NCBI RefSeq assembly: GCF_000170955.2
Contig: NZ_ABCY02000001.1
Coordinates: 849,295 to 913,294, forward strand
Reading direction: 5' to 3'
Source: Borreliella valaisiana VS116
Lineage (GTDB): Bacteria > Spirochaetota > Spirochaetia > Borreliales > Borreliaceae
DNA length: 64,000 nt
Within the stretch, counting starts at the first letter, position 1; each line of letters opens with the position of its first letter. Positions 18,699 to 31,361 of this stretch are shown piece after piece. Below the pieces are notes generated by a model. The model made no database searches, had not been told where the DNA came from, and was given only the letters and a program-made list of their open reading frames with translations. The position numbers and the translations under genes were made by a program.

Positions 18699-19605
18699 AA
18701 TAGTTTTTATTTTTGGGCCTACGGCTGTAGGCAAAAGCAATATTTTGTTTCATTTTCCAAGAAATAAAGTGGAAGTTATTAATGTTGACTCTATTCAAGT
18801 ATATAAAGAGTTCAATATAGCTTCTTCAAAGCCGAGTAAAAATTTAATGAAACATATAAAGCACCATTTAGTAGATTTTTTAGATCCCGAAAAAGAGTAT
18901 ACTCTTGGAATTTTTTATGAGCAAGCTTTAAGAATAGTAAAAGAAATAAGACAGAAAAAAAAAATTCCTATATTTGTGGGAGGTACTGCTTTTTATTTCA
19001 AGCATTTAAAGGATGGATTTCCTTCAACGCCTTCGGTTACTTCTAAAATAAGAATTTATGTAAACAATCTTTTAGATCTTAAAGGCAAATCTCATCTTTT
19101 AAAAGAATTGAAAAATGTAGATCCCATTAGATTTAATATGTTAAATAAGAATGATATTTATCGTATTAAAAGATCGCTTGAAGTTTACTACCAAACAGGA
19201 ATTCCTATTAGTCAATTTCAAAAAAAACAAAATAGCGAATTTAAAAATATTGTAATTATAGGTCTTAAAAGATCTTTTGAAGATTTAAAAACTAGAATAT
19301 CAATAAGAATTAATGAAATGCTTGATAGTGGACTACTTTCCGAGATTAAAGGTTTGTTTATTAAGGGATATAATGAAAATACCCCAGCTTTTAAAGGGAT
19401 AGGCTATAACGAGTTTTTGTTATGGAAAAGTAGACCTTGTTATGGTTTAAATGATATAATAAGTTTAATAAACAAAAATTCGTTTTTATATGCAAAAAGG
19501 CAAATGACCTTTTTTGCCAAGATTTCTGATGTTTTATGGTTTCATCCAGAGGATGATTTAAATGACATTTTGAATTTAATTTTTAAAGTTAATAAGGAGA
19601 TTTAG
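18685..19605 (+). CDS. miaA: tRNA dimethylallyltransferase
   Basis: MiaA adds a dimethylallyl group to N6 of adenosine 37 in tRNAs that read UNN codons. The 306 residues show the P-loop [13 protein letters not shown], then [20 protein letters not shown], which carries the substrate Asp and Gln. [18 protein letters not shown] and [13 protein letters not shown] follow, and then [17 protein letters not shown]. The start is TTG inside the rpoZ end. Length is normal. A tiny basic gene follows after 3 bases. Confidence 0.95.
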   Translation: MKEDRIVFIFGPTAVGKSNILFHFPRNKVEVINVDSIQVYKEFNIASSKPSKNLMKHIKHHLVDFLDPEKEYTLGIFYEQALRIVKEIRQKKKIPIFVGGTAFYFKHLKDGFPSTPSVTSKIRIYVNNLLDLKGKSHLLKELKNVDPIRFNMLNKNDIYRIKRSLEVYYQTGIPISQFQKKQNSEFKNIVIIGLKRSFEDLKTRISIRINEMLDSGLLSEIKGLFIKGYNENTPAFKGIGYNEFLLWKSRPCYGLNDIISLINKNSFLYAKRQMTFFAKISDVLWFHPEDDLNDILNLIFKVNKEI

Positions 19606-19608
19606 GGA

Positions 19609-19704
19609 GTGCCTTGCGGAAGAAAAAGAAAATTAAAAAAAATTTCTACTCATAAAAGAAAGAAAAAAAGAAGAAAAAATAGACATAAGAAAAAAAATAA
19701 GTAA
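19609..19704 (+). CDS. 31-residue basic protein, AURKAIP1/COX24 (ribosomal small-protein) type
   Basis: GTG start, 31 codons, preceded by AAGGAG about 9 bases upstream, directly behind miaA. The product starts PCGRKRKLKKISTHKRKKK and ends RRKNRHKKKNK. About two thirds of residues are Lys, Arg or His. The pattern PxGKKRKxxKxxTHKRKKRxRKNRHKKK is, from memory, that of a small AURKAIP1/COX24-domain protein common in Bacteroidota and related to the mycobacterial small-subunit protein bS22. A ribosomal role is inference. It is too short for ordinary gene finding. Confidence 0.72.
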   Translation: MPCGRKRKLKKISTHKRKKKRRKNRHKKKNK

Positions 19705-19708
19705 TTTG

Positions 19709-19741
19709 TTGCATTGATCGGACTTTTTTCCGGTTGCATTG
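19709..19741. repeat. Paired TTGCATTG repeats around a short hairpin
   Basis: TTGCATTG occurs at 19709-19716 and 19734-19741. Between them CGGA (19719-19722) and TCCG (19729-19732) form a 4-bp GC stem around a T-rich loop. The site lies between the small basic gene (+) and a convergent lipoprotein gene (-) and could act as a weak terminator. Confidence 0.35.
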
Positions 19742-19744
19742 GAG

Positions 19745-20116
19745 CTATTTAGAATATTCAATTATTAGATTGTTGACTATATTTATGTCTTTGCTGAAGA
19801 TGTATCTTTTAGTTCCCTTGTAATTGACTAGGATCCAGTTTCCTTTAATTCCATAGCGTTCTGTTTTTTCTAATGTTTTTTCAATTTTTACGACTTCATC
19901 TTTTCTAAGTAAGATTTCGTAATCATAATCCAATTCGCTATTTTTCTTGGTGCTTTTGCTAAGAAAAGCATAGTCTTTTATTATTATACCCATTTTATTG
20001 CTAAAGCCAAGAATGCTACTTTTGGGTAAGTTCAATTTTTGAATGAAAGGAATTTTGTTATTTTTATTGCAAGCTAAAAGAATTAAGGATATTAAATATA
20101 ATGTTTTTGTATTCAT
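19745..20116 (-). CDS. Small lipoprotein with SH3-like C-terminus
   Basis: A 123-residue protein with a lipoprotein signal: MNTKTLYLISLILLAC, with the lipobox LLAC and Cys at about residue 16. The second half (about 75-115) reads like a bacterial SH3 fold, with VVKIEKTLEKTERYGIKGNW, then ILVNYKGTKRYIFSKDI. Such domains bind peptidoglycan or proteins. An AAGGAA site precedes the ATG. It is divergent from the barrel-like gene, with a short shared promoter region. No closer function can be given. Confidence 0.75.
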   Translation of the reverse strand: MNTKTLYLISLILLACNKNNKIPFIQKLNLPKSSILGFSNKMGIIIKDYAFLSKSTKKNSELDYDYEILLRKDEVVKIEKTLEKTERYGIKGNWILVNYKGTKRYIFSKDINIVNNLIIEYSK

Positions 20117-20196
20117 AATTTCCTTGATTTTTTATATACTATTTTAGTGTGTTACTATAATAATATAGTATTTTTTAGAATTTTTAAGGATTGTTA
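20117..20196. promoter_or_regulatory. Divergent promoter region
   Basis: This 80-base gap lies between a - lipoprotein gene and a + outer-membrane-like gene. It contains TATAAT at 20156-20161 and an inverted repeat TACTATA (20153-20159) / TATAGTA (20164-20170), with TATATA elements on the other side. No clear -35 box was found, so the call is by layout. Confidence 0.35.
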
Positions 20197-20742
20197 ATGA
20201 AGAAATATCTTTTTTTTATTTTATTTCTCATCTCTTCTAATAATTTAATTTTTTCTTATCCACTTTCTTTTGGTGGGGGTTTTTCTTATCAATTTACTAA
20301 TTATACTGATAAAACAGACTCCACTAAATTTGGAGCAAACTTTACTAGGGCAGATCACGGGATTAATTTGAATTTATTTTTTGATGCAAATTATGTACTT
20401 TTTGAAATGTCTTACAAAGAGGCTTTTGTTACTACTCACAATGGAAGATATTTCTCTTTTGGGCTTTATGGAACATATCCAATGATTTTCAAAGAACAGA
20501 TTAGAATGCTTTTTCCATTGATTGGATTTAAATATGCCTTAGATTTGAGTTCTAATGGCCCAAATCTATTTTTTATAAGCATGGGGCTTGCTGCTGATCT
20601 TTTTATTCCCGATTTTGAAGGTTTATACATTAGGCCTTTGTTTATGCTTTCTATCTCTCCATTTTCTAATTATAAAAATTTTTCTGGGTTAACAACTGAG
20701 ATTATGCTTGGATTAAATATTGGTTGGAAATTTTCTAATTAG
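20197..20742 (+). CDS. Exported protein, probable small outer-membrane beta-barrel
   Basis: About 181 residues. A signal peptide (KKYLFFILFLISSNNLIFS) is followed by alternating hydrophobic and polar strands such as LSFGGGFSYQFTNYTD, GINLNLFFDANYVLFEMSY and YFSFGLYGTYPMIF. It ends with the strand EIMLGLNIGWKF, closing on an aromatic residue, as barrels do. Roughly eight strands can be drawn. The TTG at 20191 is less likely than the ATG at 20197, which is 6 bases after AAGGA. Its 3' end overlaps the convergent glycosidase gene by 8 bases. The function is unknown. Confidence 0.7.
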   Translation: MKKYLFFILFLISSNNLIFSYPLSFGGGFSYQFTNYTDKTDSTKFGANFTRADHGINLNLFFDANYVLFEMSYKEAFVTTHNGRYFSFGLYGTYPMIFKEQIRMLFPLIGFKYALDLSSNGPNLFFISMGLAADLFIPDFEGLYIRPLFMLSISPFSNYKNFSGLTTEIMLGLNIGWKFSN

Positions 20743-21517
20743 GAAGTTTTATTCCTAAATGAAATGGGACATGTCTTTCTTGTCCAAAGATGTTTGCAGT
20801 GAAATTTAATTTGTGGGGAGCGTTATTTGATTTTATAACAAGAGTGCTTGACCCCCCCCCATCTAGATTAATGGCATTAGTCATGCCGAAGCTTAATGCA
20901 AAATCAATAGCTTCATTAAGAGAAGCCCCTTTGCTATTGTTAACACCCCTTCCTTCTATTGTGGCAAGAAATAAATACTTGTTATTTTTGTCAGTGCCTA
21001 TTATTGTTCTTGGGTGCTTTGTCTCTTTGAAGTTTTTTTTATAATTTCCGTTTTTAATTAAAACAAAAAATCCACTAAATCCGTAATCGGAGTTTTTTAT
21101 TTCGTCTTCTTTGGGGTTTAATATAATTTTATTGTGTTTTATTGCAATTTCCCCATAGTTATTTATTTGTTTTGAAATCATTTTTTTATTATATATGTAT
21201 AGTCCTTTTGGAAAAAACATGTTTTGTTTAATTTCGTATGGGCTTGTGTTAATTGCAATGTCAACATTGTTGGAAATTAAGAAATGGCTTGTTGTCTGGC
21301 CTTTAAAGTAGTAATTATTTAGCTTTTTGTCGTAAATAGGTTTTGATATGGTAAATTTTAGATCTTTATTTTCAATTTTTACTAGAACATAATTGCTGTT
21401 TATGAAATAACCTTTAATAATTTTGTATTTGGCTTTTTTAGTGATTGATTTGGACAGCATTAGTCCTGATGAAATACTTAAAATCAATATTAGTAGTGTT
21501 AGTATTTTTTTATTCAT
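20735..21517 (-). CDS. Exported phosphodiester glycosidase (NAGPA family)
   Basis: A 260-residue protein with an N-terminal signal or anchor (KKILTLLILILSISSGLML) and a NAGPA-like domain (PF09992 type) in the second half. HPRTIIGTDKNNKYLFLATI is followed by GASLNEAIDFALSFGMTNAINL and then the LDGGGSSTLV motif typical of the family. Members cleave sugar phosphodiester bonds; the substrate here is unknown. The three Gly codons of LDGGGSS are GGG GGG GGG, forming a run of nine G on the coding strand (20852-20860), striking in this AT-rich genome. It overlaps the upstream TPR-like gene by 8 bases. Confidence 0.85.
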   Translation of the reverse strand: MNKKILTLLILILSISSGLMLSKSITKKAKYKIIKGYFINSNYVLVKIENKDLKFTISKPIYDKKLNNYYFKGQTTSHFLISNNVDIAINTSPYEIKQNMFFPKGLYIYNKKMISKQINNYGEIAIKHNKIILNPKEDEIKNSDYGFSGFFVLIKNGNYKKNFKETKHPRTIIGTDKNNKYLFLATIEGRGVNNSKGASLNEAIDFALSFGMTNAINLDGGGSSTLVIKSNNAPHKLNFTANIFGQERHVPFHLGIKLPN

Positions 21518-22025
21518 TTCTTTTTATTTTATAAGAATAAATGCTTTTGGGATAGTTTGTTAGGATGAAATTTTTAATCTGTGTTGCTAATTTTTTATTT
21601 TTAAATTTCATAATACTAAATATTTGATAAATTATTTTGACATCTATATTTTTTTCATTATTTAAAATTTTTTTAATTTCTTTTTCATTAATATTATCTT
21701 GATTTATTTTTAATTTTAGTGAAATTATTTCGGTTTTTATTTTTGGATTTTTAATCTTTTTTTTGTTTATTTTGTTTAAAAAATTATTAGCTTCTTTATA
21801 TTTTTTTATTTTTATATAGTATTTTGTAATTAGCAGATAATATTGTTCTAGGTCAAAATTTTTAATTTTATTTATTGTTTCTAATTCTTTTGGCAAGTTA
21901 TTAGTTAAATCATAAAGCATATATAGCTTTATTAAATTTTCTGTATTTTCTTTATTATTGCTTTGTAATGCAAAAGGAGCAATTACTAGAAATAATAAAA
22001 CATAAAAAGAGGATAGCCATTTCAT
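21510..22025 (-). CDS. Exported TPR-like helical protein
   Basis: A 171-residue protein with a signal peptide (WLSSFYVLLFLVIAPFALQ) and a Lys/Asn-rich helical body. Residues about 30-110 have paired helices (LEQYYLLITKYYIKIKKYKE, then ANNFLNKINKK) of tetratricopeptide style. It is probably cotranscribed with the overlapping glycosidase gene downstream. No ribosome site is visible before the ATG. Instead a -10 element ends 5 bases upstream, so the mRNA may be leaderless. Confidence 0.68.
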   Translation of the reverse strand: MKWLSSFYVLLFLVIAPFALQSNNKENTENLIKLYMLYDLTNNLPKELETINKIKNFDLEQYYLLITKYYIKIKKYKEANNFLNKINKKKIKNPKIKTEIISLKLKINQDNINEKEIKKILNNEKNIDVKIIYQIFSIMKFKNKKLATQIKNFILTNYPKSIYSYKIKRNE

Positions 22026-22030
22026 AATTT

Positions 22031-22058
22031 ATTATAAACTTTGATTTAAGAATAACAA
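22031..22058 (-). promoter_or_regulatory. Candidate promoter giving a leaderless mRNA
   Basis: On the - strand TTGTTA (22053-22058) and TATAAT (22031-22036) are 16 bases apart. The -10 box ends 5 bases before the ATG at 22025, so transcription should begin at or next to the start codon. Confidence 0.5.
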
Positions 22059-22153
22059 AAATAATTTAAAATTATTGTTAGTATTACTTTCAACTTTTAA
22101 TAATATTTGATTATTATCTTTTCTATTATAATAAGGTTTTCAATGTTCAGTTT

Positions 22154-24625
22154 TTAAAAAAAGTAATTTAATTTTTTGTAAACTTTATTTATTAATTTTT
22201 TTATAAAATGTAGCTTTTGTATGTATTCTTCGTTTTCTATTAGGCTTTTTATGCTTTCCATAGATTCTTCTATTGCCATTATGAAATTTTGTTTGGGTTT
22301 TAATTGGAAATTTCCAAAGCAATCTGTTTCCAGTGCTAAAAAAAGAGCATTTTTTTTGGTAGGGGAGCTTATAAACTGCATTGTACACTCTAAAAGATTT
22401 TTCATTTTTTCAGGTTCATTAATGTTTACATTGCTTGTTTCATATTTTTTTATAAAATGCCAATCTTTTCCCATGCCTTTGACTATTTCAATAGTTTCTG
22501 AAAATTTTTTATTGTTGAAAACCTTTATATTTTTATGCATCAATTGTATTTTAATTTTTTTCAAATCATCATTATTTTGGTTGTTTAATTCGTTTTTTAA
22601 AATCATTTCTTTTAGTGTTTCTAGGCTAATTTTTACTACATAAATGTTATTTTTGTATTCTGCTTTGAAAATTTTTCTTCCTATTTTAATTTCATTGATA
22701 ATTTTTGTCTGTTTGGCATTTGTTATTTGTTTCTCTTTATTAGGCGTGTTTTTATGTTTAAGCTCTTCATTAAGGCTAATGTCATCAATCCATTCTTTTT
22801 TTAAGACCCCAATGGATCTTGCATACATTTTTGTAGTTTCTATAATTTCTCCTGCAACGAAATATTTTACAGAGTCGGTACTAATAAGTGAGCCGGGATG
22901 AATTATTACGTTTTGAGCTTTGACGGTTTTATATTTCTTTTTTGATGTTTTAAAACAAATGTAATCTCTCATTCCTCTCATTATTGATTTTAAATATCCT
23001 TCGTTATCAAAAACACCTTTTTGTATTATTGGTATATTCAATTTGCTAACAATGTTTTCAAGCTGCATTTGTACATTTACTATCTCTTCAAGGCCTTGTA
23101 GGTCTAAATAATTTTCCTTTGTAAAAGCTTCTTTATTAGCGGCTTTTTTAAAATCTTCAAAGATATTAACAAACCCAATTAAATCTCCCATTGGATTTTT
23201 ATATTTCAAGTGGGCTTGTCTAGCTTCCATTTCTTCATTTTGGGGTAGTAGAAAAATTCCACTTGTGGATAGAAATGATAGACCTATTGTAGTTTGATAG
23301 ATCGCTTGTGGATAATTGATCATTGATTCAACCAATGCTCTTGAATGTGCTGGCACTAATGGGAATAGTATCATATATTTCCCAATTTCTGTAAGTTCGT
23401 TTTTATTGTTGATAGCATCCAGAGATTTTAATATGTTGCTTGCAGTTTGAATAGAATGTGTTGATGGTTTTGAGATAAAGTCAAAGTGGGTAAAATCTCT
23501 GATTCCAATATCCGCCATTCTTAGTATTACCTCAGACAGGTCTGTTCTATATATTTCTTCTTTTTGATAATCTTCTCTTATTTGATAATCTTCTCTTTTG
23601 TAAAGTCTGTAGCAAGTTCCTTTTGAAACTCTTCCTGCTCGACCGGCTCTTTGAGTCGCTGATGATTTTGAAATTGGAACTTCTTGGAGTGAATAGGTAT
23701 GAGTTTTTGTTTGGAATTTGTTTGTTTTAACTTTTCCACTATCGATTACTATTTTAATATTTTCAATTGTGATTGAAGTTTCTGCTATGTTTGTTGATAC
23801 TATTATTTTTCTTTTATTTTTAGGGGTAGCTATAAATATTTGCTCTTGAGCTTCTTTGGGCATTCGACCGTATAAAGGAAGTATTATTAAATTTTTTTTT
23901 GAGTTTAATTCTTGTAATTCTTTTATAGTTTCTTTTATTTCTTTCTCTCCGGATAAAAATATAAGAATATCTCCTGTTTTTTTTTCTTTTATTACGTTTA
24001 AGACAATTTCTTTTATTTTTAATATCATTCCTTTTGGCGTGTTTAAAAGAGGAGGATTGTATATTATTTGTACTGGGTATGTGATAGTTTCAATGCTAAC
24101 AACCGGTGCATTGTTAAAATATTTTGAAAATACTTTTGTGTTTATTGTGGCAGATGAAACTATGATTTTAAAATCATCCCTTTTTCTTGAAATGTCTTTA
24201 ATAAGACCTAATATAAAATCGATGTTTAAACTTCTCTCGTGTGCTTCGTCTATTATGATTACGTCATATTCATAAAGCAATGTATCTTTTTTTAATTCTT
24301 GCAGAAGCACCCCGTCCGTCATTAATTTGATTTTGGTTTTTGGACTTGTAATTTCTTCAAACCTTATTTTGTAACCAACTTCTTCTCCAAGGTTTACACC
24401 AATATGTTTGGCAATATATTCAGCTATTGATATTGTAGCTATCCTTCTTGGTTGAGTTACTCCAATTTTTCCTAATTTTGCAAAACCCGCTTCATATATT
24501 ATTCTTGGTAATTGGGTAGTTTTTCCACTGCCTGTTGGACTTTCAACAATTAAAACATTATTTTTTTTTAATACTCTAATTAATTCATCTTTGTATTTAT
24601 AAATTGGGAGTTTGAAATCATTCAT
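22154..24625 (-). CDS. hrpA: ATP-dependent RNA helicase HrpA (DEAH box)
   Basis: An 823-residue DEAH-box helicase. Walker A is SPTGSGKTTQLPRI (about 30-43), the DEAH box is IIIDEAHERS, motif III is SSATIN, motif VI is QRAGRAGRVSKG. The HA2 and OB-fold regions follow (about 400-680). HrpA unwinds RNA; in B. burgdorferi it has been linked to global gene regulation and infectivity. It is shorter than the roughly 1300-residue E. coli HrpA. An 18-bp tandem repeat just after motif VI encodes REDYQI and REDYQK. It starts 2 bases after topA ends, so the two form an operon. Confidence 0.95.
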   Translation of the reverse strand: MNDFKLPIYKYKDELIRVLKKNNVLIVESPTGSGKTTQLPRIIYEAGFAKLGKIGVTQPRRIATISIAEYIAKHIGVNLGEEVGYKIRFEEITSPKTKIKLMTDGVLLQELKKDTLLYEYDVIIIDEAHERSLNIDFILGLIKDISRKRDDFKIIVSSATINTKVFSKYFNNAPVVSIETITYPVQIIYNPPLLNTPKGMILKIKEIVLNVIKEKKTGDILIFLSGEKEIKETIKELQELNSKKNLIILPLYGRMPKEAQEQIFIATPKNKRKIIVSTNIAETSITIENIKIVIDSGKVKTNKFQTKTHTYSLQEVPISKSSATQRAGRAGRVSKGTCYRLYKREDYQIREDYQKEEIYRTDLSEVILRMADIGIRDFTHFDFISKPSTHSIQTASNILKSLDAINNKNELTEIGKYMILFPLVPAHSRALVESMINYPQAIYQTTIGLSFLSTSGIFLLPQNEEMEARQAHLKYKNPMGDLIGFVNIFEDFKKAANKEAFTKENYLDLQGLEEIVNVQMQLENIVSKLNIPIIQKGVFDNEGYLKSIMRGMRDYICFKTSKKKYKTVKAQNVIIHPGSLISTDSVKYFVAGEIIETTKMYARSIGVLKKEWIDDISLNEELKHKNTPNKEKQITNAKQTKIINEIKIGRKIFKAEYKNNIYVVKISLETLKEMILKNELNNQNNDDLKKIKIQLMHKNIKVFNNKKFSETIEIVKGMGKDWHFIKKYETSNVNINEPEKMKNLLECTMQFISSPTKKNALFLALETDCFGNFQLKPKQNFIMAIEESMESIKSLIENEEYIQKLHFIKKLINKVYKKLNYFF

Positions 24626-24627
24626 AT

Positions 24628-27222
<2,595 letters not shown>

Positions 27223-27253
27223 TTAAGAATTAAAAAAAAATGAGAGTATTTTT

Positions 27254-28495
27254 GTGAACAATTATAAAATTCTGCACACTTCAGATTGGCATATTGGGAA
27301 AAAAATTGAAAATTTTTCAATACTTAAGGAACAGAAAAATTTTTTATCTTTTCTTTTGGAATTTCTTAAAAAAGAAAAGATAGATCTTTTACTTGTTGCT
27401 GGAGATGTTTATGATTCCAAGAGGCCTGGATTTGAAGAGCAAAGATTGGTGAATAATTTTTTTTACGAGCTTTCTTTTACTTCTTGTAAGTGGTGTGTGG
27501 TTATTTCTGGAAATCATGATAAAAAAGATTATTTAAGTATCAATAAAAAACTTCTTTCACGGTTTAATTTTTTTTTAATAACGGAATATGATTCTGATGA
27601 GCAAATAGTTTTCTTAAAAGATAATGGGGATCTTAAGTTTATTGTTGTTTGTCTTCCACATATAAATGAAAGGCTTGTTTTAGGGCAAAATTTTGACAAT
27701 GTTTTTGAATTAGAAGATCAGTCTTCTAGTAAGCTATTTCTTGAAAACTTAGAGAATGCTTACAGAAAAAAGATATCAAGTTTATATAATCTATTAGAAA
27801 ATAAGTATAAAGGAATTCCCAAAATATTAATGGCGCATTCTTTTTTTGGCAGTAGTAAAAAGATTGATACTTTGGGAGGTAGTTATATTGTCCCTTTTAA
27901 TGTTTTTGGAAATGGTTTTTCTTATGTTGCTCTTGGACATGTTCATAAATTTATGAAACTAAGGGAGAATATTGTTTATTCAGGATCTCCTATGCAATAT
28001 TCATTTAATGAGACTCATGATAAATATGTAAATGTTTTACATTTTAATGATAATAAATTGATCTTACAAGAAGCATTTTCAGTCCCGGTTTTTAATAAAT
28101 TAATCTTTGTTAAAGGTTCTTTAAATGAAGTTCTTGATTTTTTAACTAATGTTAAAAAAGAAGAGTCTTTTACTATTTATTTAAAAATTGAACTTAATGA
28201 GGCTATTGATACTAGTGCTGAGGAAACCATTTATAATTTAGCAAGGCTTAATTTTATGAATTTAGTTTCTATTTCTTATTCTTTACTCTCAAGCCAGCAT
28301 TTTCAAGAAGATTCCAGCTTTATTGGAGAACTTGAAGTGCTTGAAATGGATGAAAAATATTTTTTTGAGAAAAAGTTAAGACGAGATTTTGAGAACGGTG
28401 TTATTAAAGATATAAAATTTAAGGAAGAAGAGCTTATTTCTCTTTTTAACGAGGTTTTAAAAAAAGGATATTTAGGCGAATATGAGGATAAATAA
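27254..28495 (+). CDS. sbcD: Exonuclease subunit SbcD
   Basis: SbcD is the Mn-dependent nuclease subunit of SbcCD (Mre11-like), which opens hairpins and trims blocked DNA ends. The 413 residues carry the five phosphoesterase motifs: [37 protein letters not shown] and LGHVHKF. The start is GTG with a weak site. sbcC overlaps the 3' end by 14 bases. In a genome with covalently closed hairpin telomeres, control of a hairpin nuclease is of interest. Confidence 0.95.
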   Translation: MNNYKILHTSDWHIGKKIENFSILKEQKNFLSFLLEFLKKEKIDLLLVAGDVYDSKRPGFEEQRLVNNFFYELSFTSCKWCVVISGNHDKKDYLSINKKLLSRFNFFLITEYDSDEQIVFLKDNGDLKFIVVCLPHINERLVLGQNFDNVFELEDQSSSKLFLENLENAYRKKISSLYNLLENKYKGIPKILMAHSFFGSSKKIDTLGGSYIVPFNVFGNGFSYVALGHVHKFMKLRENIVYSGSPMQYSFNETHDKYVNVLHFNDNKLILQEAFSVPVFNKLIFVKGSLNEVLDFLTNVKKEESFTIYLKIELNEAIDTSAEETIYNLARLNFMNLVSISYSLLSSQHFQEDSSFIGELEVLEMDEKYFFEKKLRRDFENGVIKDIKFKEEELISLFNEVLKKGYLGEYEDK

Positions 28496-31328
28496 GCTCA
28501 TATTTAAAAATATTGCTTCTTATAAAGGAGAGCACGAATTAAATTTCGATACGCTTTTTTTAAGGCAATCAGGTATTTTTTTAATTTCTGGCAATACTGG
28601 ATCAGGCAAAAGTACTATTTTAGATTGCATAACTTTGGCGCTGTATGCTCGTGTTTATAGGCTTGGGAAAAAAATTGTAGATATTATATCGAAAGGCGAG
28701 ACCAGTGCTTATGTTAAATTAACATTTACTATTTCTGGGAAGATTTATGAATCTTTTGTTGAGCTTAATGTAAAAAATATAGAGACCCCTAAGAGTATGT
28801 TGCTTAGTTGTTTTTTTGACAATAGGATTATTGAGGGTCGAGCTGATGTTTTAGATTATATTAAAAGTCTTTGTCGATTAGACTTTAATCAATTTTGTCA
28901 AACTGTAATTTTGCCACAAGGTAATTTTCAAGAATTTTTAACATCAACTCCTAAAGAGAAAACTGCAATAATTGATAATATTTTTAATTTGAAAAAATAT
29001 GATAATTTGGAATTTTATTTAAAAAGTGACTTTGAGCGTACAAAGTTTAGTATAGATAAATTATTAAATTCTGAATCTTATGAAAAGTCAATTCTTGATT
29101 ATGATGAGAGAGAGTATAAATCTCTTAAGGATTATTTGGATTTAGTTGATATTGATCGATTAGAAATTGATCTTGAAAATATTAAAAGAGCCATTTTTTT
29201 ATGTAATCAGGCAATAGTGTCTAATGAGAGATATTTAGGTTTAGAAATTGAAATATCTTCTTTAGAGAATCAATTATCTTCTCAGATTGAATATCAGAAT
29301 TCTTTAGAGATGGATTATGCTTTTCAAAATAAATTAAAAGAAAATTTGGATTTGGATCGAAAAATTTATTTGTGTTCGGATTTTTGGAATTTGAAAAATC
29401 TTGTTGCTATGCAAGGCGAATTATTTAATGATAACAGATTACTTGATTTAGAACTTTCAAAAGTGATAAATAATTTAAAAGAAATTGAAGATTTGGATAG
29501 TAATAATTTTAATTTTAATTATGTTAAAGAACTTTATAATAAAAATTGCAATATTTTTAATTTGAAGTTTGTTGAGAATGATTATCAAAGCTTGCTTTTA
29601 AGGAAAAATAGTCTTGAGGATGAAAAAAAAGAATTATTGAAGTCTCAAATTAAAAAAAATGATGAGATTAAAAGTATTTCGTCTGAAAAATCTAATTTTG
29701 ATTTTGACAAATACGTTTACTATCAAGCATTGAAATTATTTCAAACTTTTAACGATGAGTTGATTTCAAAATATAGAGATAAGTTGGAATTTTTATTGAA
29801 ATCTGCTGGCAAAGAAAGTTTTAGTGAAAATAAAAAAAAAAATAATATTAAGATTGATTTGTATAAAGAGCTGTTAAAGTGTCTTAATGATAAAAATTTT
29901 TCTATTGAGAATGATAAAAAGAAACTAAAATATATTGAGGCTGAATATAAAAATTATCAACATAAAGATAAATTATCAGTTTGTAGTTTAAAAGAGCTTT
30001 ACATTTTAAATTCAAAACTTCATTTATTACAAAGTCAAATTGATGAGCTTAAATATCAGTTATCTTGCAGGCAAGAAGAAATATCTAAACAAGAAATTAA
30101 TGCTTTGGAGTTTGAAAAAAATAATGCTGAAATTTTAAGATTGATTGGAAAAAATTTATTTGATAAATACATAAATTATTTTGACAGAGAAAAAATTTTA
30201 GCATTTGAAAATAAATTGGAAAAGCTTGAACAATTTAAGGTTAGGAAAAAAGATTTAAAAATTGAGATTTCTTTAAAAAATAAAGAGTTTGATCAAAATC
30301 TTTTAAAGATTAAAAGTTTATTATTAAAACTTAATTTAAATTTAAGTTTTAACGATCATTCTTCTTTGGAAAAAGAATTTAATGTTATTTTGGTTAGGCA
30401 GAAAAGTGTAGAAAATGAATGGAATACGCTTATTTTGAATCTTAAAAATTTAGAAGATTTAAAAATTAAAACCGAAACCCAAATTAAATTTATAAAGAAA
30501 TCTATATTGACTTTAAAAGCGAGATTAAATGAAGAGCAAAATAGTTTTATTAATATAGTTTCAACTTTAAAAAGTGTTTTTTTAAGTTCATTTTCTTTTG
30601 AATCAGAAACCGTTTTGGAACACATTAATAAGAATAGTCTGCAATTCTTGCAAAAATTGAGCTTGTCAATTAGTTCTAAGCTTGAATTTTTATCTAGAGA
30701 GATCGAAAAGTATAAAATAAAGCTTTTAAATTTTCAAACTCTTCAAAAAAAGATTGATCAACAAAAAATTAATTTAGAGATGTTAAGAGGAGAATTAAAT
30801 CTTGCTAAAGAAAGGAAAGATAAGCTAGATGTTTTAAGGAAGGTGGTTATTAGATCTTCTGGATTAAAATATTATGTTCAAACCTTTTTAATTAATGATA
30901 TTTTAAGGCTGGCAAATGAGAAGTATTTAAGATGGATTTTTCCTGATTTTGAGCTTAAAACTAACAATGAGAGCAAAGAATTTGATTTTTTAATTGAAGA
31001 CAAAAAAGATGTTAATAAAATAAGAACGGTAAAAACTTTGTCTGGGGGTGAAAAATTTCTTGTATCTTTAGCTTTGTCTTTAGCTTTATCTGATAAAATA
31101 AGGGATAGTGAGTTAAAAATAGAAGCTTTTTTTCTAGATGAAGGGTTTGGCAATCTTGATGAAGATACTTTGGCTCAAGTTATGCCTAAGCTTTCGAAGT
31201 TTCAAATAATGACCGGACGACAAATTGGCATAATTTCTCATGTATCTTATTTGAAGGAGATAATTAAAGCACAAATAGTTATAAACAAGATTTCTAAAAT
31301 TTCTTATATTGCTATGGAAAATTTATGA
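28482..31328 (+). CDS. sbcC: Exonuclease subunit SbcC
   Basis: The 948-residue SMC-like ATPase partner of SbcD. The N-terminal half-domain has [20 protein letters not shown] (Walker A, about 35-50). The middle (about 190-800) is long coiled coil rich in Lys, Leu and Glu. The C-terminal half-domain has [20 protein letters not shown] (signature) and [15 protein letters not shown] (Walker B). I find no CxxC pair in the coiled coil, so the zinc hook seen in most Rad50/SbcC proteins appears absent. It is about 100 residues shorter than E. coli SbcC. It ends 33 bases before the ROK gene. Confidence 0.94.
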   Translation: MRINKLIFKNIASYKGEHELNFDTLFLRQSGIFLISGNTGSGKSTILDCITLALYARVYRLGKKIVDIISKGETSAYVKLTFTISGKIYESFVELNVKNIETPKSMLLSCFFDNRIIEGRADVLDYIKSLCRLDFNQFCQTVILPQGNFQEFLTSTPKEKTAIIDNIFNLKKYDNLEFYLKSDFERTKFSIDKLLNSESYEKSILDYDEREYKSLKDYLDLVDIDRLEIDLENIKRAIFLCNQAIVSNERYLGLEIEISSLENQLSSQIEYQNSLEMDYAFQNKLKENLDLDRKIYLCSDFWNLKNLVAMQGELFNDNRLLDLELSKVINNLKEIEDLDSNNFNFNYVKELYNKNCNIFNLKFVENDYQSLLLRKNSLEDEKKELLKSQIKKNDEIKSISSEKSNFDFDKYVYYQALKLFQTFNDELISKYRDKLEFLLKSAGKESFSENKKKNNIKIDLYKELLKCLNDKNFSIENDKKKLKYIEAEYKNYQHKDKLSVCSLKELYILNSKLHLLQSQIDELKYQLSCRQEEISKQEINALEFEKNNAEILRLIGKNLFDKYINYFDREKILAFENKLEKLEQFKVRKKDLKIEISLKNKEFDQNLLKIKSLLLKLNLNLSFNDHSSLEKEFNVILVRQKSVENEWNTLILNLKNLEDLKIKTETQIKFIKKSILTLKARLNEEQNSFINIVSTLKSVFLSSFSFESETVLEHINKNSLQFLQKLSLSISSKLEFLSREIEKYKIKLLNFQTLQKKIDQQKINLEMLRGELNLAKERKDKLDVLRKVVIRSSGLKYYVQTFLINDILRLANEKYLRWIFPDFELKTNNESKEFDFLIEDKKDVNKIRTVKTLSGGEKFLVSLALSLALSDKIRDSELKIEAFFLDEGFGNLDEDTLAQVMPKLSKFQIMTGRQIGIISHVSYLKEIIKAQIVINKISKISYIAMENL

Positions 31329-31361
31329 TCATTTATGTACAATTAGCTTTTAAGGATAAAT

